This document shows positions 12,501 to 21,760 of a DNA stretch of 64,000 bases, piece after piece. This DNA comes from Owenia fusiformis (Eukaryota > Annelida > Polychaeta > Sabellida > Oweniidae): assembly GCA_903813345.2 (NCBI GenBank), contig CAIIXF020000007.1:17781564-17845563 (forward strand). Direction: 5' to 3'. Below the pieces are notes generated by a model. The model was not told where the DNA came from. It saw only the letters and a list, made by a program, of their open reading frames with translations, and did no database searches. Position numbers and translations under genes: made by a program. Numbering within the stretch: position 1 is the first letter of the stretch; each line of letters opens with the position of its first letter.

Positions 12501-15500
12501 CCACACAAATATTTGAAACTGTCGGATCGTCAGTGTGCTCACAATACTGGGTCATTTTACAATCGGAGTCGTTACTGCATCCAGTGCATATATTATCAAC
12601 GCATTTGTATATTTCCTGACAAACTAAGTCTCCGTCACATTGTTGACCAATGCCAACTTTAGGTTCACACGTGTGACCACCGTTGGGAACTATTTTGCAA
12701 TATTCATCGCTTGGGCAGTCGGAAGTCATTCTGCACTCGGCGCAGACTTGTGAGATACATTTCCCGGTTGAGCATAACCTATCTTCGTTACAACTTGAAC
12801 CAATGTTAGAAACTGAAGATGTGCACATGGTAGGGAGAGTGATACTGTTTGTGTTTGTGCAAAATGAACCGGGCATGCAATCGCTATGTGTGATACACTG
12901 TCCACAAATGCTATTGTGACACAAACCCGTTTCACATTCTTCATTCTTTTTACACGTAATACCAAATCTGGTAACTTGTTTACATTCATTTGCTCGTGAA
13001 GATTTGTTGACATTACCACAATATTGTTCTGTTGGGCAGTCTGAATCGCTTTCACATTCGCCACAAATGTTTTGTATACATTTAATTTCACACTCTTTGT
13101 CAGATGAACATTCTACACCGAGTTCTTTTAATGGAACACACTCATTTGGAAGTCCAGGTTCTAAATCATTTGTGCAATAATTATCCTCCTCACATTCTTC
13201 ACTGTTTTCACATTCACCACAAATTGAGTCGATGCATTTTGATGTGCTACATTGCTCATCGAACTCACATGTTGTACCAAGTCTCTCGATTGGTGAACAC
13301 GTATTTAATGTTTCTTTGAAGGCACAATAGTAGCCAGATTCGCAATCTTGTGTCTTAGCACACTCTGAACAAATATTTTCAACACACTTAGATGATGAAC
13401 ATTGGTCATTAGAAGTACACTCACGTCCAATAAGCTTGGCCTCTTCACAACTAGTTCCTGATTCATTTGACACATTGCGATTGCAATATCTGTCAGGCCT
13501 ACAATCACTTGACTCGTGGCATTCTCCACAGGTTCCGTTAATACATTTCCCTGATATGCACTCATCAGCATTTTTGCAATAAGAATCGAGTTGTTTTAAA
13601 GATTGACATATGTTGGAAAGATCACAAAAATGGTTTAAATCACAATCAGATGACGTGGTGCACTCTCCACATGCCTGGTCAATACATTTTCCAGACAAAC
13701 ACTCCTCGGGCTTATTACAAAATAATTCCAATTGTTTAGGCTCTTCACACGTGTAGCTTTCTGAGTTGCAAAATGCAATGCCCGTGCATGTAGAGCTATT
13801 AAGGCATGGCACACATCGATTTACAACACATATATCTGAATCACACTCATTGTTTTGATTGCAGAAATCACCATCAAGCCTCACATGAGAACATGAAAAT
13901 GTTTCATTACAAAACTGATTAGATCCACATTTAGTGGAGTCTTTGCATTCACCGCAGATACCCTCCGTACATTTGCCCAAATCACATTCTGTCTCACTTT
14001 TACAAGGACTTCCATTAGTTTTCAACGACACACAGACATTTTCACTATTACAGTGCTTTTTGTTTTCACAATCGGATGATTTACGACATTCTCTGCATAC
14101 TTTTCGAATGCATTTCCCAGATTTGCATTCTCTGTTTGATTTACATTTTGCATTGGGTAGTTTAAGGTCAGCGCATGCATATGGACCCAATTGTTTAGTT
14201 TTATCGCAATACTGCTTTTCTGAGCAATTATGCCTACTAATGCACTCAGCACACAACGATTCAGCACATATTTCCGAAAGACATTCCGTATTGGTTTTAC
14301 ATGGTGTGCCTATTGCAGCTAGATATGTGCATCTTGTTCCAGTGTTGTGTATGGTGCAATACTGGCCATCCAAACAGTCAGCCGATACACTACACTCACT
14401 GCACGTGCTATTGATACATTTTTCAGATGCACACTCTCTATCATCTAAACATTGTCCACCTATCTCTAAAAGCTCGGTGCATTGTTTTACTTGGGATAGT
14501 GTGTCAATATTTGCGCAAAATTCATCAGAGTCGCAATCCTCGTGACTAATACATTCGATACAAGTGTTGTTGATGCACTTATCAGTTGCACAAGCTTCAT
14601 CAATATCACACGGTTCGCCGATTTTACTTATATTCGTACACTCATTAGCTTTAGAGAATACTTTTGAGTTTTTACAATATTGATTTGGCGGGCAATCCAT
14701 AATATCGTTACACTCACTACACAAATTGGCAACACAAAGTGTAGACAAGCAAACGTTGTCAGAGTTGCATTTCGCGCCTAGTGGTTGTAACGTGCTGCAT
14801 TCATTAGCAATGTTCGGGTTATCAGTGTTAGTGCAGTATTCCCCATTGTCACAATCAGTGTCCGAAGTGCAATCTGAGCACAACCCATCTACACAAATAT
14901 CAGACAAACAGACCGAGTCGTTTTCACAAGAGGAGCCGATCATCCCAACGTCTCTTAAAACGCACTTGTTTGGTTCTGTGAAATCTCCTGATTGTTCACA
15001 GTACTCCCCTGTATTGCAATCGGGGTCATTGTGACAATCAGCACAGAAACCCTCGTAGCATATGGAACTCTCACACCATTCATCTTCAAGGCATGAATCA
15101 CCGTATTTAAGTTGTGGGTCGCAGAAACTCTCTAAATTGGTGAATACATTTGCACAATAATGTCCATCTGGGCAGTCCCATTTAAACCAACATTCTACAC
15201 ACTTTTCTTTTTCACATACCATCGAAAAACATTCGTCATACACAGAACAAGGTTCCCCAATTTCTTTTCCAATCGAACATGAATTCGGTAATGTTTCAGT
15301 GTTAGTGTTTATGCACAAATATCCGTTTTGGCAGTCATGGTGTTTCTCGCACTCTACACATATATTTCGATTACAGAGGCCAGAGAGACACTGCACATTC
15401 TCATAACATATCTGGTTGAGATGAAGCTTAGGGAGACATTCCCAGCTATTGCTACAGAACTCATCGTTTGAACATCCGGATGAGGTACCACACTCCACAC

Positions 15501-18500
15501 ATAAGTTGTCCTGACATGCACCACTTAGACAATCCTGAAGCAAAATAAAACCATTTTAATTCATATGCTATCAAAAGCTATGGTTATGATCATGAATATC
15601 GATGGATGGACAATGTCTATACTTTGTATGGAATGAACGTATTTACTGACATGAGTTCATCATCTGGCAAAATGACTAACTTACGTTGTGGTCTGAGCAA
15701 ATGCTTCCAACAATACTCAGTTTACAAATATGGGCTGAACCAGGGTCATGTTTACATGTCATATTATCTGGACAGCCATCATTGTCCCTGCAAGTGCTGC
15801 AGAATCCACCAACACAAATGTTGCTGATGCAATTCTAAAACAGATAATGAAATTAACAGAATAAACAAAATCGATACTGTAGAAATTTGTCATCCACAGA
15901 GGTTGATTCAAATTGAATTATCCCTATCCATAAAAATGCACATGTGGTCACCAACCAACTATAAAATCACCGAGGCATTCTTTTCAACTAAAACAATATA
16001 TCTCATACCAAAATACACCGTTTATAAGACTTTAATTGCAAGGTCAATTGCTCTTTTCATCAGACAATTACAAAGCAAGTTACTTGTATTCAGTCTATTC
16101 AACATCCGATATCGTTTTGAAATTATAATTTTTTGCGATTGGCAATGTAATGTTAATCGATATTGTTTTTGTCCTAATTATTATTATATGCTGATTAAGT
16201 GCTAAATCATACTTTATCTACTGTACACTTTGAACGAAGCTCTTCTTTACGTCTACATATATTATCGCCCTCTTTCAGATCATTTATTTCGCAATAAAAG
16301 CCAGGTGGACATACATCATCTGTTGAGCACACTCTACATCTACCATCAAAGCAGTGACTACTCTTGCACTCCTAAATTAGGATAACATCCCTTTGTCATA
16401 CAGTGTGTCCCAAAAAAGGAAACCATCAATAGATTGCTTATTTCTCAAATATAAATAATAATAGGAAAATTACTTATTAAAGCTACCATCTGATAGGTTA
16501 TGATGTCCTCTTTCTTATGATACCAAAGTTGTCTATATTCCTTTACGAATGTCTGATTTATAAGGGATTTAAGTGACCATGTCAGAAATGAGTTTGTATC
16601 ACTTTCAGCCAAGTCAATTTCACCATCATAACAAAGTGATAAGTAACAACAAACATCAGGATATCACTCTTTTACTCATTTATTCCAATTAAAATTACAC
16701 ATATCATATTTAACACCCCTTTTAAATCCCAATGTCCATTCAAAGTTGTTTTAACCCCAGTGTCCTTCAACATGACCCCCATTCCTTTCAATGCAAATAT
16801 CTGCCCTTGATCTCATCGCACGTACTGCATCCCTGATGATGACACTGGAGTGACACTGATGATGACACTGGGGTTAAAACAACTTTGAATGGACATTGGG
16901 ATTTAAAAGGGGTGATATGTGTAATTTTAATTGGAATAAATGAGTATAAGAGTGATATCCTGATGTTTGTTGTTATTTATCACTTTGTTATGATGGTGAA
17001 ACTGACTTGGCTGAAAGTGGTACAAATTCATTTCTGACATGATCACTTAAATCCCTTATAACTCAGTCATCCGTGAAGGAAAATAGACAACATTGGTATC
17101 ATAAGAAAGAAGACATCATAATCTATCAAATGGTAGCTGTGAAATTTTCCTATCATTATTCATATTTGAGAAATAAGCAATCTATTGCTGGTTTCCTTTT
17201 TTGGGACACCCTGTATTCATATTCTGATTATTTGCAAAAATACCCATTGTTTGAATAGAATTTCGGAACTAGAGGACATCCCGCAAAGGACAATATTTGG
17301 AAAAGCAAACCCTTAGATATTAATTGAACTGTTTTCTTTTACCTCGTTTTCTTTACAGGACTGGCCGTTCCGTTTTCTTGGTGCGCATCTATTGCCTTTA
17401 TCCTTACTATAGGCTCTCTTGCATCGTTGGTCCTTGTTACAATGCTCATGAGTAAGACAACTTCCACATGTTTCGTCACAATACCCTTCCTCACACATCT
17501 TAAAGTTAAGAATGTAAAAATTTCAAAGTATCGCATTGATTTAACGTTTAATTTCAGCAAACTTCAACTACCACATGCCGTGGGGGATCATAATTGACGT
17601 ATGTGTGCAAATGAGAATAGTACAATAAATGTACATTGGAAATAATTGTGAATAAGTAAAAACTCCCAAAATGTATTCTTACTTCATTTCTGATACAGGC
17701 ATATCCATTCTCCAATTTTACAGCACAATGCAGGGCCGCACAATAGTACCCCATTGGACAATCTTGGTCTTCCAGACACATTAGTGCTTGACCGGCATCT
17801 AGACAAATGTACGACATAGAGGCCAAAGATTACATACCCAGTAACTAAAAAGGGCCTTATCACATACGATTTATTCTTTTTGGATTGCATATTTCGTTTT
17901 ATAGAGCTGAAAAGCCTCATTGTGATATACTTTGACTTCAAAAGTCTCATCGATGTGACATTGGGGCTTATTTGCCTGTGATGTGTGTCGGGGTGTAAAA
18001 CATAGTATGATAGCATTGTGTCTTGAGTTTGTGTGTGAGATCGTACTTTTGCAGTCAGGGCAAAACATTTCTTCCAGCAAAAAGTGTGAGAGCAACTGGA
18101 GAAAGAATTTTTGAGTAGTTTGAACGGTTTCTGACTGACGAAATATTAATGAAAAGAAAATGAGAAATAACTTTATTAGCTTACAAGCCTTTGGCAATAC
18201 AACCCTATCATGTAACTATGGAATAATATATCACGCACCCGATGACACCAATGCTGCTATTTTTCGACATTTCTTATTCAAACATTTCTCATCCAAACAG
18301 TGGCCTTTTTTAATCACATTCTTCGGAAAATTGACCACCTAAAACATTAATTGCATCATAGAATAATGTTCAATCGAGTGTGTACAACTTCAAAATGTCA
18401 ATTTAATTGTCAAAACTATTTCAAACGATATTTTACCGACCAAAAAATTCAAAAATGATTTAATGTCCTGTTTAAGAATTGTTCTTACTATTGAAAATGG

Positions 18501-20184
18501 ATTCTAGTAATACTATCCCACAAGAATTTACTTGTTGATACGATCAATTTGAACTCTCTTGGGAAAATGAGGGTTTTGTATATACTCATGGTGACATACA
18601 TCGGTATACCGATGCTAAGTCTAGTGTATAGCTTTGTGTTAGGGCCAATGGACCCTTGCTGAAATCATCATTTTCTCAGAAGAACTCAAGTTGAACGAGT
18701 TTGAACAAGTACATGTGGGATAGAATTGCTAGAACACATTTTCAATCGTAAGAATAGGGGTTCTTAAACAAGACACTGGGCTTGCTTTTTAGAACTTTTT
18801 GTTGGCTAGATACATGTACAACGAATATCCACTAACCGAAGACAACGTTGGGTCTCGGAACATCGTTGGACATCCGCAACAACTAGCTTTATTTAGGCAA
18901 ATTGGCATTCCCTCTGTGCACAATGAAGATGAACCAACGGGCACTAAATAGAGTGATGAAAATAAGAGCTTCGAGATGGTACAAGGGAAGGATAAATGAA
19001 ATAGGATAATATAATTAGACTCTATCTAGTATGCTTGTATTCATTGTTGTCTTTTCCAATCATTAGCTCGTCAATCTACCGGAAAAAATGGACACAAAAC
19101 AACATATACACTGTGCATGTACCTATTATTTACTAACAAACAGCGGTGAATGGTAGATAATAAATTATCTTGATTCAAACCGATGTTACCCCCCTATCAC
19201 ACCAAACTAGTTCTTACCCGTTCTTGACAGTCCTACGAAAACGTCGTAAAACGGGATCAATCTGGCTGCGGTCGGGAAATATGTCTAAAATAATTAGCTA
19301 CTCCGTTCATAAACAGTCTTCAATACGTCCATCTCATTCGCAGTTCGTTCAGGTCGCACCAAGTCGGTGTGCAACGTCGTATATCACGTCCCTTAGTCTA
19401 GAAGTTCCTCATGACCTGATTACAGAACGGTATTGTCGCCATCGAATTTTGAATCGATTCAAAATTCTAAATCACATTCCCAGTCCGAGAAAGTCCATGA
19501 AGTTCGTAAACAGACCCTAGAACGTTGTAGTTACGTTCATTCCGTTCGCACACAGTTTAAAACCAGTTTTGAAGAACACAATGGCAGCTTGTTTGGTGTT
19601 ATAGCTATATTTTTGCTAACTCGTTCATAAGCAGTCTTAAATACGTTCTTAATCAGTTTAAACCCGTTTGCAATTAGTTCTTCCTCGTTCTCAATAAGTC
19701 CTCAGACAGTGCAACTCGTTGTTAAAACGTCCCTAGTAGGATTGAAGTACGTCCAAGTCGTTGTTAGTACGTTGTCACTCGTTCTAATTGTAGAACGTAT
19801 CGACCACGAGAACATTTTGAGCATGTTCTAAGTTCTAGAGGACCTGCCCGTTCGAGTACGTTCGATGGAGTTAGTAAATAACCCCAAACGGTTCTAGGTA
19901 CGTCGTACACAGTCCGTTCGTACACAGTTGAAGCCCGTTTTCGAGAACGTAGTGAAAACTACATGTAGTTTGGTGTGATAGTAGGGTTATTACCATTATA
20001 GAATTGTTTACCTTAAACATTTTTAAAAAACCACCCATAAAATAAACGGTTTCTGATAAAAGAAATATCTACAATTCCAAAGTGTATTTATAATTTAAAT
20101 GATAGTATCTAAAACAGATACCAACGAAAACTTACCTAATATGTTTATTATACTAACGATAAGAATGATGAAATTGATATCCAT
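369..20184 (-). CDS. Giant secreted Cys-rich tandem-repeat protein, 12 exons seen, 3' end uncertain
   Basis: Secreted protein of at least 2357 residues, read from 12 exons on the minus strand: 20136-20184, 17683-17798, 17343-17498, 16213-16371, 15685-15834, 10015-15534, 9508-9666, 2192-2344, 1973-2110, 1161-1316, 706-861 and 369-527. Exon 1 is a signal peptide (MDINFIILIVSIINIL) joined in phase 1; every later junction is phase 0. The rest is about 45 full modules of 46-55 residues, each with eight cysteines spaced roughly C-x4-C-x4-C-x2-C-x5-C-x5-C-xn-C-x8/9-C. The DC-x4-YC and GxxC pattern resembles the Dickkopf N-terminal Cys-rich family; that is a family-level impression. Four disulfides per module would make a rigid extracellular rod, which is inference. 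I see no membrane segment, so a matrix or secreted structural role fits, but the function is unknown. All introns checked are GT-AG; exon 9 uses a weak donor (GTTGGT). Confidence 0.85.
706..861 (-). CDS. Exon 11 of Cys-rich repeat gene: one 8-Cys module
   Basis: 52 codons, phase 0-0, acceptor TTTAG and donor GAG|GTATCA. It starts ACADGHCNGVCGQC. Confidence 0.8.
1161..1316 (-). CDS. Exon 10 of Cys-rich repeat gene: one 8-Cys module
   Basis: 52 codons, phase 0-0, acceptor TTAG and donor CAG|GTATAG. It starts ECVSSICDGLCGSC. There is no ATG, so it is easily missed by open-frame scans. Confidence 0.8.
1317..1972. other. Intron, no further feature seen
   Basis: Intron between exons 10 and 9. I see no extra module, repeat or open frame of note. 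The other small introns of this gene (528-705, 862-1160, 15835-16212) look equally plain. Confidence 0.6.
1973..2110 (-). CDS. Exon 9 of Cys-rich repeat gene: one 8-Cys module
   Basis: 46 codons, the shortest module, phase 0-0. It starts ECLDNICIDSRC. The donor that keeps phase is AGT|GTTGGT, a weak site; the stronger GTATTT four bases on would break the frame. Confidence 0.7.
2192..2344 (-). CDS. Exon 8 of Cys-rich repeat gene: one 8-Cys module
   Basis: 51 codons, phase 0-0, acceptor CTTTAG and donor AAC|GTTAGT. It starts HCLGGFC and has all eight cysteines. The intron before it is 7.2 kb, mostly inserted DNA. Confidence 0.8.
2435..3773 (+). repeat. Left inverted-repeat arm
   Basis: Matches the reverse complement of 8080-9414 over its full length. 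It includes paired ATACTCCATTGGAGTAT palindromes and a tRNA-like block near 3438-3512. Confidence 0.85.
3829..4478. mobile_element. Foldback MITE copy with an internal insertion
   Basis: Ends CCACTCAGTAAAA...TTTTACTGAGTG. It matches the element at 59482-59934, but about 310 bp of unrelated sequence (roughly 4012-4322) interrupts it, and it lacks one block found in the other copy. It is nested inside the 7-kb inverted-repeat element. Confidence 0.65.
4861..4975. mobile_element. Short palindromic MITE, shortened copy
   Basis: Ends TGGTCACATTTGC and GCAAATGTGATCC are inverted. It matches 42861-43002 but lacks part of the left half. Confidence 0.6.
5274..5407. repeat. 134-bp near-perfect palindrome
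   Basis: ATCCTATGATTTATGAGTG at the left pairs with the complementary right end, meeting at a GCGAGCGTAGCGAG centre near 5330-5350. It can form a long hairpin and is probably a tiny MITE. Confidence 0.65.
6438..7235. mobile_element. Degenerate element with about 57-bp inverted ends
   Basis: AGAGAATTTTCGTTATAAG at about 6440 recurs inverted at about 7217-7235, and pairing extends through the TATACGTATACTTATA stretches. The interior has no recognisable gene. Confidence 0.5.
7321..7342 (+). repeat. (GAT)n microsatellite
   Basis: Seven to eight uninterrupted GAT units. Confidence 0.8.
7575..7800. repeat. Dispersed repeat, copy 1
   Basis: Matches the reverse complement of about 35862-36058: CTTATAGATTTT next to CTATAAAGGGAGTCC at one end and CTTAAAGGGGCAACAAGG at the other. 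No coding signal. Confidence 0.55.
7870..8050. repeat. Short GTCAGGGAAAT-type imperfect repeat cluster
   Basis: GAAATGTCAGG recurs four or more times within about 170 bp. Non-coding; a short open frame here is incidental. Confidence 0.4.
8080..9414 (-). repeat. Right inverted-repeat arm
   Basis: Reverse-complement partner of 2435-3773. It is slightly shorter, because one stretch by the ACTCCATTGGAGT palindrome is replaced by a short different sequence near 8513-8521. Confidence 0.85.
8348..8420 (+). repeat. tRNA-derived, SINE-like block in the arm
   Basis: GGTGGCTCGTTGGCCTCATG then GTTAGCGTG resembles a tRNA 5' half with a box A, and GTTGATCGAGACCC about 45 bp on resembles box B. The ends do not pair as an acceptor stem, so this is a tRNA-derived SINE head or chance, not a functional tRNA. 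The same block lies inverted at about 3438-3512. Confidence 0.35.
9508..9666 (-). CDS. Exon 7 of Cys-rich repeat gene: one 8-Cys module
   Basis: 53 codons, phase 0-0, acceptor AACAG and donor CAG|GTACGA. It starts VCKSSVCDNNLCSEC. The 7-kb inverted-repeat element begins about 90 bp downstream, inside the following intron. Confidence 0.8.
10015..15534 (-). CDS. Giant exon 6 of Cys-rich gene: 36 tandem 8-Cys modules
   Basis: One uninterrupted 5520-bp exon, exactly 1840 codons, with phase 0 at both ends (acceptor CTTCAG, donor TCC|GTAAGT). I split it into 36 modules of 47-55 residues, typified by ECISGKCINGTCGEC followed by DC, YC, C and C. The lengths sum to 1840 with nothing left over. Modules 17-22, 23-28 and 29-34 line up as three copies of a six-module unit: the first of each has a shortened C-x3-C opening, the second carries CHN and usually LPT-x-C, and the third carries EYC and usually a GG or DG before its seventh cysteine. 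Flanking exons hold one module each, so this exon either lost 35 introns or grew by internal duplication of an intronless cassette. Reading frames seen on the other strand or in other phases here are shadows. Confidence 0.95.
15685..15834 (-). CDS. Exon 5 of Cys-rich repeat gene: one 8-Cys module
   Basis: 50 codons, phase 0-0, donor AAC|GTAAGT. It starts NCISNICVGGFCSTC. This is the last single-module exon before the giant exon. Confidence 0.8.
16213..16371 (-). CDS. Exon 4 of Cys-rich repeat gene: one 8-Cys module
   Basis: 53 codons, phase 0-0, acceptor ATTTAG and donor AAA|GTATGA. It starts ECKSSHCFDGRC and has eight cysteines in register with the other modules. Confidence 0.8.
16401..17213. 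mobile_element. Tc1/mariner relic folded into a long inverted repeat
   Basis: Termini CAGTGTGTCCC and GGGACACCCTG are flanked by TA, as for Tc1/mariner elements, and pairing extends about 350 bp from each end. At about 16756-16830 (minus) a fragment reads ADICIERNGGHVEG before a stop, typical of a mariner transposase C-terminus. It lies in the intron between exons 4 and 3 of the Cys-rich gene. Confidence 0.7.
17343..17498 (-). CDS. Exon 3 of Cys-rich repeat gene: one 8-Cys module
   Basis: 52 codons, phase 0 at both ends, acceptor TTTAAG and donor GAG|GTAAAA. It starts MCEEGYCDETCGSC and contains all eight cysteines, with one residue fewer than usual between the second and third. Confidence 0.8.
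17683..17798 (-). CDS. Exon 2 of Cys-rich repeat gene: N-terminal partial module
   Basis: Begins in phase 1 after a TCTAG acceptor and ends at GAA|GTAAGA in phase 0. It encodes the mature N-terminus and an incomplete module with only the second half of the cysteine pattern (CLEDQDCPMGYYC, then two more cysteines). Confidence 0.75.
18258..18345 (-). pseudogene. Partial, probably dead Cys-module exon in intron 1
   Basis: The minus strand reads HCLDEKCLNKKC, with the exact C-x4-C-x4-C spacing of the first three module cysteines. It then runs RKIAALVSSG to a TGA. The clean acceptor upstream (TTTTAG|GTG) is out of phase with exon 1 (phase 1) and would hit a stop quickly. A module remnant is the simplest reading; a rarely used alternative exon is possible. 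Confidence 0.3.
19186..19989 (+). mobile_element. 0.8-kb repeat family, copy 1
   Basis: Ends CTATCACACCAAACTA and TAGTTTGGTGTGATAG form inverted termini. The body is packed with GTTCGT, ACGTTC and GTACGT words and has a second CACACCAAAC-like site near 19590. A reverse-oriented copy lies at 27371-28184. No protein is recognisable. It sits in intron 1 of the Cys-rich gene. Confidence 0.7.
20136..20184 (-). CDS. Exon 1 of Cys-rich repeat gene: signal peptide
   Basis: ATG at 20184 opens a 16-codon hydrophobic leader rich in Ile and Leu, followed by one base and a GTAAGT donor (phase 1). Exon 2 begins with the two bases AT, completing GAT (Asp). A TATA-like box lies about 60 bp upstream, which supports this start. 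Confidence 0.75.
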
Positions 20185-20241
20185 TACGTTATCTGCCATA
20201 TATTTAGTTGAGTAATCGGCATGTGTTCCTCGATTACCAGG

Positions 20242-20249
20242 CTTATATA
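20242..20249 (-). promoter_or_regulatory. TATA box of the Cys-rich repeat gene
   Basis: TATATAAG on the minus strand, about 60 bp before the ATG at 20184. A start site some 30 bp downstream would leave a 5' leader of about 30 nt. This rests on sequence match and spacing only. Confidence 0.45.
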
Positions 20250-20289
20250 ACCACACGTTAAAAATCAATTTGTCTAAAATTGAATTCAT

Positions 20290-21587
20290 TGTTATGTCAT
20301 CCTGGCCTTTTATACGCTTTTTATTTATATTTTTCGAGGATTGTCCCAGAAGTAATGCGCCATTTGCTCTACATCAAAACTTGGTATTTTACATGAGATA
20401 TATAAAAGTATTAGTTTAAATAAATAAACATATTATATATAAAATCTAGTTGGTGAGTTTGGGTATGGCGGGGCAGATTTTTTGTCGTTTCAAAAAGAAT
20501 GAAAAATGAATATATAGAAAAATTAATGAACAAATACCATTTTGCATCTCAATAATAAGTATGCTAAAAACCTGGCGCAATACTGGCCATCCAAACTGTC
20601 CTGCCTGGTACCTGAACTGCCTATCCCTACCCCGCGTAGCTATAGCCACCATTTTAAGACTAAACACTTTTATTGTAAAATACACAAAAGTTGAATTTCA
20701 AAATATTCAAGAAAGTTAGAGCATAATAATGCATTACTTCTGTGGCAACCCTCGAATAGATCCTTTCAAAATAAAGTTAATATAATGTTTATATTCTTCT
20801 CTGTTATAACCGTAGATCATTTCATAACTTAAGTTTTATTTTATTGTAACCACCTCAAAATGCTTCATGTAATACTTGTTCGATAATCCTCGAGTACCTA
20901 ACATTGGTGTCCATTTTGTTCTTGTAAAAGTTCTTCGTACTTGTACAGTCTTATTTACACATATATTTTCCCGTCTAGTTTCTGATAATGAAAATTAGGT
21001 GAATTAATAGTCTTGGCATTGAAAAATCCATCATCGTCGTATCCAACGCACCATGTGTGCCCAACTCCTATAATCTGAACTATAACATTTAGATATGTTG
21101 TCCAGAAAAATCAGTAAAGCATTTATTATGACTTCAAATCATATAAATTTGAACCGAGACAAATTAATCATTATTAACAAACTATAAATTCTCTTTGATT
21201 TTAAATGAATTCGAATAATATTTATTGTACATTTAGATCAATATATTTTCAGAATATATAGATTTTTTGGAACACATTTTTAGGAAGGAAACATTACAAG
21301 CATCACTGGGTCCATGCAAAACCATCCTTTGTTTCAAATAAACAGTATCGATTTCATTATTTTGAAATAATTTTTATTTGCTTGGTACTTGTAACATTCG
21401 AAAAATTGTGTTGGCGTACTGCGATTAACGCCTTAGTCTTCCAAAGCGTACGTTTGCGGTTCTTAAACATCGTGTTGGATTGATAAACTGAAATCTAATT
21501 GTTTGTTAACACATTTTCAAAAAAATTCCATATCATAAAGCATTTGCATGGTAAGTCACACTCTTGACCCAGAATGCATGCGAATAT
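20290..21587. other. Intergenic, no gene seen
   Basis: Between two minus-strand genes: the start of the Cys-rich gene and the end of the protease gene. AT-rich with no convincing coding exon. AATAAA on the minus strand near 21373-21378 is a candidate poly(A) signal for the protease gene. Confidence 0.5.
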
Positions 21588-21760
21588 TTAGTTTCTCCTC
21601 ATGGTCTCTTTGATCCAGTTCACATAGCTGGTAACGCGTGTGAAGGCCCCAGGGTAACCCCCTGGTCTATCAGAGCTCGTGAATGATGCTATCCCGGCCT
21701 GAACCCATTGTCCATTCTGCTTACACACTAGGGGACCACCACTGTCTCCCGAACAGATAC
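21588..21760 (-). CDS. Protease exon 7: catalytic Ser and C-terminus
   Basis: Starts in phase 1 with [12 protein letters not shown] and ends [12 protein letters not shown] before a TAA at 21588-21590. Confidence 0.92.

Noticed and set aside
10290-14545. Many open frames on both strands inside the giant Cys-rich exon
   Set aside because: Shadows of the repeat. They are short, lack the module pattern and overlap a clear 1840-codon frame.
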